Of a stretch of DNA of 56,494 bases, positions 33,558 to 44,522 are shown piece after piece; position 1 is the stretch's first letter; each line of letters opens with the position of its first letter. This DNA is from Zygnema cylindricum. Taxonomy: Eukaryota > Streptophyta > Zygnematophyceae > Zygnematales > Zygnemataceae. Where the stretch lies: the NCBI GenBank assembly GCA_037447655.1, contig JBBHKE010002014.1, positions 1 through 56,494 of the forward strand. Reading direction: 5' to 3'. A program made the position numbers and the translations under genes. Under the pieces are notes generated by a model. It worked only from the letters and a program-made list of their open reading frames with translations, ran no database searches and was not told where the DNA came from.

Positions 33558-34022
33558 GTTGTAAGCAGAGGTCGCAAAAGTCAAAATTTTAGATAACCGA
33601 AACCGACCGTTTTCTTTATTTCAAAATCTGAGTACCCGACGCCTGACCGGGTTATGTCACGCTCCTAAATTGTTAACCGTTACCCGAAACGCGTTTACGA
33701 AAATAAAAGTTAACCGAAACTCGATTTCTAGCGACTAACCGTACCCGCCCATACTCGAAAAAGTACCAAATGATGTCACGTACTTCCACGATACCAATAG
33801 TACAAAGTACAATAATGTTAGATAGTATGGACAGTACAGCCTTCAATTTTTTTCGTTTTTTGCTTACCCGACCGTAACCGATTTATTTTTTTCGTGAATC
33901 ACCCGCTCGAATCCGCCCGACCCCCCCAATTTGGCAACCGAATCCGTTCCGGATCCGACGCGGGCGGTCGGTTAACGGTCGGTCACGGTTTCGGTTAACC
34001 ATTTGCGACCTCTGGTTGTAAG
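33558..34022. mobile_element. 449-bp hAT MITE, deletion derivative of the 16.7-21.1 kb element
   Basis: The element is 33566-34014, with termini CAGAGGTCGCAAA and TTTGCGACCTCTG and the 8-bp target duplication GTTGTAAG at 33558-33565 and 34015-34022. Its left 210 bp match 16696-16905 and its right 240 bp match 20825-21070, joined where the large element has its 3.9-kb interior. It has no coding capacity and would need transposase from another copy. Confidence 0.95.
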
Positions 34023-35505
34023 TCATGGATAGTGCGTCACGCTGTCACACGCTGGGTTGAACTAAAGTCAAAAAGAAATGCAATCGACAATTGTTTTAAA
34101 TGCGGGAATAGTTTGTCGCGAGCCAAAGAGACGGTTCGGACAAACTTTTCTCGGGTTGTTTTTTTACCACGTTTTTAAAAGATCGACGTGACAGTGAAAT
34201 GGAAAGAAACTGTGAGCATTTTAGTACGATTAATCAAGAGCGGTGTATGTAGGAAATTCTTTTTCTCCTTCTCCGGCCTGTTCTCCATTAGGCGGTCCCA
34301 TAAACATGCGGATACGACCTTCCATTATGTCGTGCCAGTAGATATCGTTTCTCAATTATGATTGGCGCCAAGTAGGTTAATTTTCAGATTCTTAAAATCT
34401 ATAAATATTCTTCAAGCTGAAAATCTGTACATAATATTTGTACGGGCAGAGGAAGTTAATGATTCGTACGAAAATTTTACGACCAGATTTTAATTTTGAA
34501 ATTGAAAATCAAAATTTCGAAACGGAATGTCAAAAAGGCGCAACAAACTTTTAAGGTCAGCGGATGTCAGAAGGAGCGTGCGAAGATATTTTGGTCGACC
34601 TTCATACACCGTGGCGGAAGGCACATGGCGTGTACGACGTGCTCGATTCTCATTGCCTGTTCGTGGTGGATTTTTTTTTTACTTTTCACGTGTACCAATG
34701 GTACACGACCAGTGTGAAGATACTCTCCTCGCCGAGGAGAGTCTCTTCACACTGGACGATGTGCGTGATTGCCTCGCGAATCTAAAAAAGTGAAAAATCC
34801 AACGGTCGATACTTTCGCATATAATATTGGAGCCATCCAGTAAACATGTATCGTCATGTTTCGTCTGACAACAAAAAAAAAATGGTACGAATATGTACGA
34901 AATCGTACAGCATCCAGTAAACAACCTCATTTTTCCTCTAATGGAAGTTCACCCTCATTGTCAGGCCGTAATGATTAACTAGGTATCGGCGATACTTAAT
35001 TTTGATTGAAACCTCAGATAGTGCGTACTTTATTCCTTTCATACTTTTATGTTTCATTACTGCCAAAAATGTTGGAGTTTGAGAAATTTAAACTTATTCC
35101 ACCAATTTTCCTCTATTTCCATGGCATTCACTTTTTAAATTTATTTTATGCGAAAAAATAGGCTTTCAAATGTAAATGTTTGTCGTTTGATATAGTTATG
35201 AATGGGGGTGTCGGACAAAACTGATGCATCCATAACGGATATGTAAAATTATCGGTCCGTAAATTTACCAATGTTATCGGTTTTTATTTGCCCGATACCG
35301 TTATGTGAAATTATCGGTCTGTCAATTTACCAATATTAGCAGATTATTGAAAAAACCGATGAGTTGACAGACCGATAACTTTTCATATCGGCTGTCGGAC
35401 ATATCGGTTTTGTCCGACCATCGATGCACACTACTAAATTTCCTCTCATGCCAATAAAACGACAAAGAACTCTTGGCTTTGCCGGCTTGTACCGTCAACC
35501 AAAGC
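34023..35505. other. Intergenic sequence without recognised gene
   Basis: Three overlapping short open frames around 34496-34793 lack any recognisable domain. A strong hairpin lies at 34709-34755. TATCGGT/ACCGATA words recur near 35220-35410. Confidence 0.5.
34709..34755. other. 47-nt hairpin
   Basis: Arms starting CCAGTGTGAAGA and ending TCTTCACACTGG enclose CTCTCCTCG-C-CGAGGAGAG. Only two of 23 pairs fail. A second palindrome, GTGTACCAATGGTACAC, lies just before it at about 34690-34706. Confidence 0.8.
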
Positions 35506-35847
35506 CATCGTAGCATAGTTCAAAAGTAGGTGATCGTACGCCCATACAATATGCGTATTGTACGCAAAACATACTATATGCCCTTAAGACCCATATTGTA
35601 TTGGCCGCAAAATGAAATAAAATAGGAACATGGTTGAGTTGCACATTGATCGATAGAGAATTAAACGACATGTCTAAATTTTGAAAAAAAGTCGGACAAA
35701 AAAAAAAAAATCTATGAGTTTTGAGGGACTTTTTATTGAAACCGCCCAATTTGGACAATCGGACGGTCGCTGATAAAAGTAGGCGATTTAAAAAGATCAC
35801 ATGAAAATCCCATAACACAACTTACGAAAGGACAATTTGTCATATTA

Positions 35848-36436
35848 CACCGCGAATCGTTATTAGTGTCAAAGTTTAAATAGTGTTGAAGAAAATTTAC
35901 CGTACTTGATGGTAATTAAGAATTTGAAAATTAAAAAAAAGGTGTATTCTAATTTCGACGTTAATGCTAATTTGGGAACAGCAAAAATGGAATATTGTAT
36001 GTACGATTATGTACATCAATATATGTATCCGTACAAAATATAAGAAATCGTATGCCGTCGCGAATTTAAAATATCCGTACATGCCATACTACTTTACGTG
36101 TCAGACTAATCCCGTTTTTTTTAACGCACGTTCCTATGCGTGCGCGTCTGATTTAATTAATGTTTTGTAAATTTTCACTTGAAAAGGTACATTTATGTAC
36201 GGTCTGACATCGACCGTACACCACACTATTTAGGTTTTGTTGTACTTTCGGGGTTTACGCTATTTTGTACGGTACCTTAATTAACGTCAAAGAAAAATTA
36301 AAATCATGTATCCTATTTGAAAAAGTACCTTAATTAACGTCAAAGAAAAATTAAAATCATGTATCCTATTTGAAAAAAAAATCAAAATTTTAAGAACCCA
36401 AATTAGAGTTATTGACACTAATAACGATTCGCGGTA
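35848..36436. repeat. TA-flanked MITE nested in the CATAG element
   Basis: It runs from CACCGCGAATCGTTATTAG to TAATAACGATTCGCGGTA, with TA on both sides (35846-35847, 36437-36438), 589 bp. It carries an internal tandem duplication of about 54 bp at 36271-36377 (unit beginning ACCTTAATTAACGTC). Confidence 0.85.
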
Positions 36437-37476
36437 TAGCGTCTGCAATTTTGAGGGCCACACTAAATAAAGCCTCAAATTGACCAACCAGGCAGTATGG
36501 GACGATAAAAAAAAAAAAAAAACCACACTGCCAAAAAAATTACCAAAACCTACGGACCAACCCCGTTGGTGGCTGCAAAACAACTTTCTGAAAAAGCTAT
36601 GAACTGTCCGTAAAAAAAATGTCAGTTGCAAAAATGCTTACACTAATATAGGTCACCGTACAAAATCTGACAAATCGTACAAAAATCGAACGTTCACACG
36701 GTCGAAACGCGGCTGTCAGACGAATATGTGTGAACGGGATTTTTGACGACATGGTTTTTTTCCCTTTTTAGAACGCACATTCTCATGCGTCCGCGGTTAC
36801 TAAAACTAATTTATTGTATTTTTTAACTTAAAAAGGTACATTTGTGTACGGTATGACACTGACCGTACACCACTCTATTTAAGACACAACGTACTTTCAT
36901 TTTTTACGGTACTTGGAAAATAGCCCTAATTAGAGTAATGAAAAATATAGAATAAACTACGCTATTTGCGAATTTAAAAAAAACCGGAAAGGAATTAGCC
37001 GACACTACGCTAATAGCGATTGGCGGTGTAGTGAACTTGAGAACCGCATATAGGCGGTGCAGTGAACTAGAGAACCGCATATAGTGTTTCCTTACATTTT
37101 ATGCAATGTTGGGATGTTGCCTTAACTGTATTCCTTTCTTTGGTAGTTTTTAGTTTGTGGCCCGTTTGTTGGATCTGTAATCTACTTTTTTTTTCCCGCG
37201 GTTCATTCACGGTAGAAATTTTGTTTGGTTGCCCGTCTGCGTTTTTTTTTTTCCCGGTTTTTTTTCCCACGGAATGTCTTCCTACGCCGTGTCAGTTCGC
37301 TAAAAAATTTCGTCCGGCGGCGTGCGCTGTACTTTGATCTTACGTCAGATTCGGACGTTCGTACAAGAGTGTGCACGACGCACACATATACAGTATGCCT
37401 ACGTTGCGCGAGTTTTGTGCAAAGTTTTGTGCGCCTACCAAAGATCCACCATAAAAAGGCTTACTTTTGAAATATG
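36437..37476. repeat. Internal direct duplication, copy 1
   Basis: From GCGTCTGCAATTTTGAGGGCC to the decayed terminus TACTTTTGAAATATG. It is highly similar to 39482-40558. Within it, 36640-37028 is a CACCGCCAATC-type MITE in reverse. The right-hand 290 bp are the conserved right end of the CATAG family. Confidence 0.85.
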
Positions 37477-37767
37477 GCACAAAGTGAAAACCAAACAAGC
37501 CTAAAAAAGCCTTACAAGGGTTAATCATCGAGATGTGATTTATCGATATACCTTACAACTATCTATCTATATTCAAACCTTTAAATAGGCACACTTTCCG
37601 GCGTCTGCACCCGTAAACGGCGTGTCCCCCGGCCGACGTCACCAAACGTGTCAGATGTTGCGCCAATCGTTGTGTTGTTTTGGGTCGCGTCTACAAATGT
37701 CCATACGGACGTTTAGAATAGTACAATCGTACTCAAACGATTCGACAAAAAGGACACGGTCCATGCG

Positions 37768-37895
37768 CGGGTAATGGGCACGATCGACGGGTACGATCAA
37801 CGGGCACGATCAACGGGTACCATCAACGGGTACGATCAGCGGGCACGATCAACGGGTACCATCAACGTGCACGATCAATGGGTACAATCACCGGG
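37768..37895. repeat. Minisatellite of about 14-15-bp units
   Basis: About eight to nine imperfect units of the form ACGATCAACGGGT/C, alternating GGGTACGATCAAC and GGGCACGATCAAC. Confidence 0.85.
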
Positions 37896-38077
37896 CACGT
37901 GGGCATGATAGTACAGGACACGTTCCATGCTCGTGTAACGGGCGTTGATTCACTAGTATTGGCAAAAGGTCGCGATGGTATATTTGAATATAACACATAA
38001 ATACATAAATTAGACACATTGTATTTATATAAATACACATAACATATTAACATGTATATTTGGATGCGTATATAAAT

Positions 38078-38162
38078 AGAACATATATATATATATATAT
38101 TTATATATCTATATATCTATATATATCTATATATATATATTTACATATTTATATACATATAA
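38078..38162. repeat. TA/TATC microsatellite
   Basis: Runs of TA interrupted by TCTATA units. Confidence 0.85.
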
Positions 38163-38265
38163 ATTGGTAAGTCAAAGATAGGGACATATTGATGATTAGT
38201 AAGGGCTACAGTACTAGGATCAGTACACACAATTTTCTTTTTTTTTTGAAGAAACACCCTTGAGT

Positions 38266-38335
38266 GTGCCAGCCGGGAATCGAACTCGGGTTTATATCGA
38301 GGCAGGGTACTATTCTACCACTAGACCACTGGCAC
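38266..38335 (-). tRNA. tRNA-Gly(GCC)-like sequence, probably a pseudogene
   Basis: On the minus strand the 70-nt sequence has a full acceptor stem (GTGCCAG with CTGGCAC), the D-arm TGGTCTAGTGGTAGAAT, the anticodon loop CTGCCTC with GCC, and the T-loop TTCGATT. The anticodon stem and the T-stem each contain a mismatch (C-A and A-C). No T-run terminator follows on the transcribed strand. It closely resembles plant nuclear tRNA-Gly(GCC) but is probably decayed. Confidence 0.75.
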
Positions 38336-38360
38336 AATACGGGTGAAGCTCCATCATGTA

Positions 38361-39481
38361 GGATCTTGAGCAAAAGAGTTTCACTTAAATTGATTCAAAA
38401 AACATAAATCATTTACACAGCGGAAGCTCATAAAAGACAAGAGGAATATTCAGCCAAAAAGATTTATAAGTGTTATTGGCCGAAGCCTCTTTACATCATC
38501 TCTCTTCTCTCTCTTCTCTATCCTCTTTAAATAATCTCTTACTCTTATATCAAATCCTCTATGATTCAATTATGTAAGATAAAATTAATTAATTCGATAC
38601 TCTGCACATGTACACTGCTGCCTATATATACTCGCTACTCTGCACTAAGAGACAACAAGATAAGACAAGCCGAACTTAGCGTAGCGACGAAGTCTGTCCC
38701 TAGCTGACTGTGCACTCTTCAATGAAAGTTCCACGAAGGAAGGTGCACACGCTTCTTCCTTCGAAACGACAAACTCCAAACGTTGACTTAAACACATGTC
38801 ACTTCACGAACACACCTGCATGCAAATTGAAACACCTGCGCACGAAACAAACAAGTGACGTGAAACGAAATAGTATATTTCGTTCGCGGACGACAAAAAT
38901 ACTACCGCGAAACGACGTCGTACTTTTTGTATGATGACGCGACAGTTCGCGTCAAACAAATACAAGTTGGTATGACGCTTCGCGGAAATACCGCAAAACG
39001 ACAACAATCCAACATTTTTCTTCTATTGACTATTCCTCCTTTTGTCTTATTCTTTATTTTGTCTATTTTTTTTGTATTTTCTTTGTTATGTCTTTTCCTT
39101 CTTTTGTCTTTTTCCTTCTGGTCTTTTTCCTTTTTTTTCCTTTTTTCATTTTTTGTGTCATTTCCCGCTACCGTCTCCTTTTAAAAAAAAAACCTTATCT
39201 CTTTTTCCACTTCCAAATTTGTTTGTCTTTTCCTTCTTTAGTATTATTTGTCTTCTACTTCATTTCTCCAAAAAAAAAAACCCTTGACTAAATATAACAT
39301 GAAAAAAAAAAAAAAATCCTTTCAATAGAGCAAGTTTTGATGACAACTAAATGTACATTAAAAAAAACATGAACTAAAAAAAAATAATTCAACTAATTTT
39401 ATTTTTTTAAACAAAAAATCTACAAATGAAGAGTGAGAGGGAGGGGGAGAGAGAGAGGGAGAGGAAGAGCAGGAGAGGGAG
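38361..39481. other. Unassigned interior of the CATAG element
   Basis: 38361 onwards begins TGTAGGATCTTGAGC and could be a decayed LTR fragment, but no partner was found. From 39000 the sequence is dominated by T/C runs and then a purine-rich (GAGA) stretch at 39425-39480. No gene is seen. Confidence 0.4.
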
Positions 39482-40558
39482 AGCGTCTGCAATTTTGAGG
39501 GCCACACTAAATAAAGCCTCAAATTTACCAACAAGGCAGTATGGGACGATAAAAAAAAAAAAAAAACCACAATGCCAAAAAAATTACCAAAACCTACGGA
39601 CCAACCCCGTTGGTGGCTGCAAAACAACTTTCCGAAAAAGCTATGAACTGCCCGTAAAAAAAATGTCAGTTGCAAAAATGCTTACACTAATATAGGTCAC
39701 CGTACAAAATCTGACAAATCGTACAAAAATCGAACGTTCACACGGTCGAAACGCGGCTGTCAGACGAATATGTGTGAACGGGATTTTTGACGACATGGTT
39801 TTTTTCCCTTTTTAGAACGTACATTCTCATGCGTCCGCGGTTACTAAAACTAATTTATTGTATTTTTTAACTTAAAAAGGTACATTTGTGTACGGTATGA
39901 CACTGACCGTACATCACTCTATTTAAGACACAACGTACTTTCATTTTTTACGGTACTTGGAAAATATCCCTAATTAGAGTAATGAAAAATATAGAATAAA
40001 CTACACTATTTGCAAATTTAAAAAAAACCGGAAAGGAATTAGCCGACACTACGCTAATAGCGATTGGCGGTGTAGTGAACTTGAGAACCGCATATGGGCG
40101 GTGCAGTGAACTAGAGAACCGCATATAGTGTTCCCTTACATTTTATGCAATGTTGGGATGTTGCCTTAACTGTATTCCTTTCTTTGGCAGTTTTTAGTTT
40201 GTGGCCGGTTTGCTGGATCTGTAATCTACTTTTTTTTTTTTTTTTTTTTTCCCGTGGTTCATTCACGGTATAAAATTTGTTTGGTTGCCCGTTCGCGTTT
40301 TTTTTTTCCCGTTTTTTTTTCCCGTTTTTTTTTTCCCGTTTTTTTTTCCCACGGAATGTCATCCTACGCCGTGTCAGTTCGCTAAAAAAAAGCGTCCGGC
40401 GGCGTGCGCTGTACTTTGATCTTACGTCAGATTCGGACGTTCGTACAGGAGTGTGCACGACGCACACACATACAGTATGCCTACGTTGCGCGAGTTTTGT
40501 GCAAAGTTTTGTGCGCCTACCAAAGGCCTACCATAAAAAAGCCTACTTTTGAACTATG
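39482..40558. repeat. Internal direct duplication, copy 2
   Basis: Copy of 36437-37476 with few substitutions and longer T runs (for example 40231-40250, 40300-40350). It ends in the intact terminus GAACTATG, so this copy provides the functional right end of the CATAG element. Confidence 0.85.
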
Positions 40559-41006
40559 CATCGTAGTCCACGATCGAACGGCTGCGAATTGTCCTTAAAA
40601 TTGCGGCCGTCAATTTGCTTTTAATGCGGAGTCGCTGCTTGCTGAAATCATGCCAAAAATCACCGATCGGTCCATTCCACTACCGTACGGTGAAAGCGGT
40701 GCCGTACATGCTCCAATACCGAGGCTTCTCCCGGAAATCTGAGATGGATATTTAGTACGCTGCAGGAGTTACAAACCTAGCAAATTTGCAACTACAGACT
40801 AGCTTCGGTACGGGACACTATGAGTCAACTGTAGCATGAAGCCCGGTTCGGTTCAGTTCGTTTCGGTTCAGCTCGTTTTGGTTCAATTCCAGTTTGGCCC
40901 GAACCCACTGAATGATTCCAAACCGGACGTGAGATTTGCGAACCAAATAAGATGTCGAACTTACCGAACCAAGCAGTTCAAACCGTAGGACAAATTCTCG
41001 GCCGTA

Positions 41007-41031
41007 CATACTCGTACACTGTACGAGTATG
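41007..41031. other. Perfect 25-nt palindrome
   Basis: CATACTCGTACA, one C, then TGTACGAGTATG. Confidence 0.9.
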
Positions 41032-42207
41032 ACGATTTGTACACAAAACATTTAGCTGGTATTCTATTTCTTACTAAACTGCTGGGTATGGGTGTCACCT
41101 GAGAAACGTTAGAAAAAAACATTTGACCAACAAAACATATAAGAACTTTCTTAAGTTCAAAAGTTGCCCAAGGCTTCAGACAGACTATATTTGTAAGAAA
41201 GGAAAGACTTAGCCTTCTAAATTTTGGTAAAGCTTTGGTGTCGTTGTCATTTGTGGCTTAATGTGCACTTTTTGAATATAAGCAGCCGACGATTTATTTA
41301 ATTTTTTCCGAAACTTTATGAAATCTGTAGAGATTATATAATGTTCCATTTTTTTGCTATTTTTATGCTATTATTTTCAAATATTGGGTTCGGTTCACTA
41401 AATGTCATGTGAACAGATGGTAGCAAGGTTCAAGATATTCATGAAAATGTTTTACGACCATTTTTTTTCTTGTGTTTTCTTTTCTACCTTGTGCTTGATT
41501 TACGGTTTCTGTTTTGTCCATTATATTAGACCAATTTATCTCAATAAACATGTATTGCATAAAACTATGTTTTTTTAGAAGATTCAAATCCTTGTGATGT
41601 TTCACCCGAATACGGAAGACATAAAATCGAAAAATCTTGCGGTGGACATATTATGTTTTGTGTAACATATGAAGTTTAAAGGTGAAACGTGTCTCTTAAT
41701 CCTTTACTAAAATGTCACACGTATTAATCTTCCTTTGTTATTGAATCTCCTCATGAATTTTGTACATTAGACAAAACACATGCTTTACTTATTAATTAAT
41801 CATCGCGCAAGGCACCAAGTTAGAATGTAGAAGGTACATGAATTAAACGACAGATTTATTTTTTTAAACCACCCATCAACGTTGTTATTTTGGTTCCTAA
41901 ACTATAAAATAATTGCCTTGTGTTGTATACGATTTACTTGTGCTGCTTCAAATATGCAATGCGAATATGTAAGTTTGCAATTGCACTCAAGTATTTTTTA
42001 ATGGCGTAGTCGACCTTTATACATTTCAAATTTTGGTTTCACACCAAACGTAGCCAAACATAGCCTTCAATCCATGATGCGGGAAAAAAATTGCTTAGAA
42101 ATTAGATTTATTGCGACAAGGGCACAACGGAAACATGATGGGCTTATAACCCAAAGTTCTAAAGGTCAAACTTGGTGAGCCACCGTATGAACTGACTCAA
42201 CATGAAT

Positions 42208-42282
42208 AAGGTTAGTGAGATAATGATTTAAAAAGGTTAGTAACATAATGATTTAATAAGGTTAGTAAGATAATGATTTTCG
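42208..42282. repeat. Three-unit tandem repeat of about 26 bp
   Basis: Units of the form AAGGTTAGTAAGATAATGAT with a short T/A-rich linker. Confidence 0.8.
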
Positions 42283-43058
42283 TTACCTGAATGGTAAGGG
42301 AGTGACGTGTTATTGAAACATCCCTTCTAAACCCATTTATTCAATGTAACAAACCTGTAGACCCCAAAATGATGCGAAGATAAAGCCTTCAACTCTAAGT
42401 TATTACATATGTTAACGTTGGATATACTAGTTTTTCCTTCCAACGAGTGTCACATACGAATTGCGCTCTGTTATCCATCAAAGTTCAAGTTATCAAAGGT
42501 ATCCCGAGAGTGTTTTTCTAGCCATTTTCGTGTAGTGTCAATAATAAGTGGCCAATAGTAAGTCGCGTGTCAAACCATAATTTAGTGTAGCAGATTCTAA
42601 TGAAGTATTAACGTTAATCATTTGCCAACTCCAAGTGCGGTTGGCTGTGTACTGCAAGTCTGCAAAAGAATGTGTGACACTGTCGATTAATGTACGGTAT
42701 ACGGTGCGTGGACTGTACTGTACTGTACCTTTCAGCTGACGGTTTTGTGGAAAATGTTATTGACGTATTTTTTTTCGTAAGTATTTGAGGCTTGCAAGCA
42801 TGAGAACTTGCGAACAAGTTGGCGAAGGAAGCTCCAGAGTTCAGATGTGACTTTGCATTCTCCCGTTGATTAGCTATGTAAGGACGTATCATTATGGGAA
42901 AGTCCACGTCGACATCCCCAAACATTTCCGGAGTTCCCACTTCGCGATTGCCAAAAAATGAACGTGAGGATTCATGTGCGGTACATATACCCTACCGAAT
43001 TGTAATCTACACTATAACAACTGCCCATTGTTTTTGCAACTCTGCAAGCAAACCAAGC

Positions 43059-43642
43059 GTTCATAACATAGTTCAAAAGTAGGTGAAAGGGGGCCCATAC
43101 AATATGCCTATTGTACGCAAAACATACAATATGGCTTTAAGACCCATATTGTATTGGTCGCAAAATGAAAAATAAAAGTAACAGGGTTGAGTAGCACATT
43201 GATCGATAGAGAATTAAACGTCATGTCTAGATTTTGAAAAACATTCGGACAAATTTGTATTTTAACGTGAGTTGTGAGGTATTTCTTATTTAAACTGTCA
43301 GATTTGGACGATCGGACGGTAGCTGATCAAAGTAGCGATCTAGGAAGATCAAATGAGAAGCCCATAACAAAACTTTTAATAGGACTTACATCCGCGTTTT
43401 TTTTCCGTTTTTTTTATGGGTTTTTTTTTCGCGGAATGTCATCCTACGCTGAGTTCGCTAACAAATTTCGTAATGCGGCGTGCGCTGTACTATGATGATA
43501 CGTCAGATTCGTACGTTGGTACAAGAGTGTGCACAACGCACCCACATAGAGTATGCTCACTCTACGCGAGTTTTGTGCCAAGTTTTGTGCGCCTACCAAA
43601 GGCCTACCATAAAAACGCATACTTTTGAACTATGGTTCATAA
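43059..43642. mobile_element. CATAG-family hAT-like MITE, compact copy
   Basis: The element is 43067-43634 (568 bp). It begins CATAGTTCAAAAGTAGG and ends ACTTTTGAACTATG, with the 8-bp duplication GTTCATAA on both sides (43059-43066, 43635-43642). Its left part matches 35514-35846 and its right part matches 37190-37476, which shows the ancestral compact form of the 5-kb composite. Non-coding. Confidence 0.9.
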
Positions 43643-44522
43643 CATAGTTCAAAAGTAGGCGTTTCTATTGTAGGCCTTTTGTCGGCGCCTTTATCGTAAG
43701 TTGTGTTATGGGCTTTTCATGTGATCTTCTTAAATCTTTACTTTGATCGGCGACCGTCCGATTGTCCAAATCTGACGATAGTCTTATCGTAAGTTGTGTT
43801 ATGGGCTTTCATGTGATCTTCTTAGATCGCTACTTGATCAGCGACCGTCCGATCGTCCGAATCTGACGGTTTAAATAAAAAATACCTCAAAACTCACAGA
43901 AAAATATTTTTTTGTCCGAATGTTTTTCAAAATTTAGACATGACGTTTAATTCTCTATCGATCGATGTGCAACTCAACCCTGTGTCTATTATTTTTCATT
44001 TTGCGACCAATACACTTAAGGTCATATTGTATGTTTTGCGTACAATAGGCATATTGTATGGGCCTCCTTGTTGTTCAAATCGCTCGGTTTTTTCCTTTTT
44101 TGCGATTGCGTATAATTCGTGACTTTATGAAAAAATCGCAAATAATCGCGATGTACTTTCTGTCCGGTAAACTGAACGGCTAGTTTACGGAAACTGTATG
44201 GTATTTTACGATAGCTGTACGTTTTGTACGGTAAATATACGGAATTTGACGAAAAGATACGTTGCACTTCGTAGTACTTTCTGTCCAGTAAACTGAACAT
44301 AATTTGTACATAAATGTACGGAATTGTACAGAAAATGTACGGACTAAATGTACAAATTGTTTACATGTACGAAACAGTATGGACAAAATTTCATTAACGA
44401 TTTTTACGATTTTTTCAAAGGTTTCAATGCGTTTGTTACGTATAATTCGTCGCGATTAAAGCGTTCGCACTAAACGCCGCGAACAACTATGATGGGCCTA
44501 CTTTCACGACTATGGCTCATAA
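43643..44522. mobile_element. Second CATAG-family element in inverted internal orientation
   Basis: It starts CATAGTTCAAAAGTAGGCG directly after the previous element's GTTCATAA and ends CCTACTTTCACGACTATG at 44514, followed by GCTCATAA, one base from the same duplication. Its interior is the family sequence reversed, with a tandem duplication of about 92 bp at 43690-43873 (TTATCGTAAGTTGTGTTATG in each unit). Confidence 0.75.

Larger units (their letters stand above)
35506..40566. mobile_element. 5-kb composite hAT-like element of the CATAG family (non-autonomous)
   Basis: The left end CATAGTTCAAAAGTAGG starts at 35514 and the right end CCTACTTTTGAACTATG stops at 40558. The 8-bp target duplication CATCGTAG stands outside both (35506-35513, 40559-40566). 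CA-TAG ends and an 8-bp duplication fit hAT elements. No transposase is recognisable in its 5045 bp. It holds a nested MITE (35848-36436), a 1.04-kb internal direct duplication (36437-37476 and 39482-40558), a minisatellite, a tRNA-Gly-like sequence and TA repeats. A compact relative lies at 43067-43634. Confidence 0.75.
40567..43058. other. Gene-free intergenic sequence
   Basis: No domain is recognised in any frame. Visible structures are GGTTCGGTTC-type repeats at 40843-40990, the palindrome at 41007-41031, and three 26-bp AAGGTTAGTAAGATAATGAT units at 42208-42282. A 108-codon minus-strand frame at 42940-42614 has no recognisable motif. Confidence 0.55.

Noticed and set aside
34496-34793. 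Three overlapping open frames as a small gene
   Set aside because: They are frame-shifted shadows of each other across a hairpin and show no family motif.
37768-37895. Array of regulatory sites
   Set aside because: Imperfect head-to-tail short units are adequately explained as a minisatellite.
42614-42940. 108-codon minus-strand frame as a gene
   Set aside because: No recognisable motif and no supporting context; frames of this size occur by chance.
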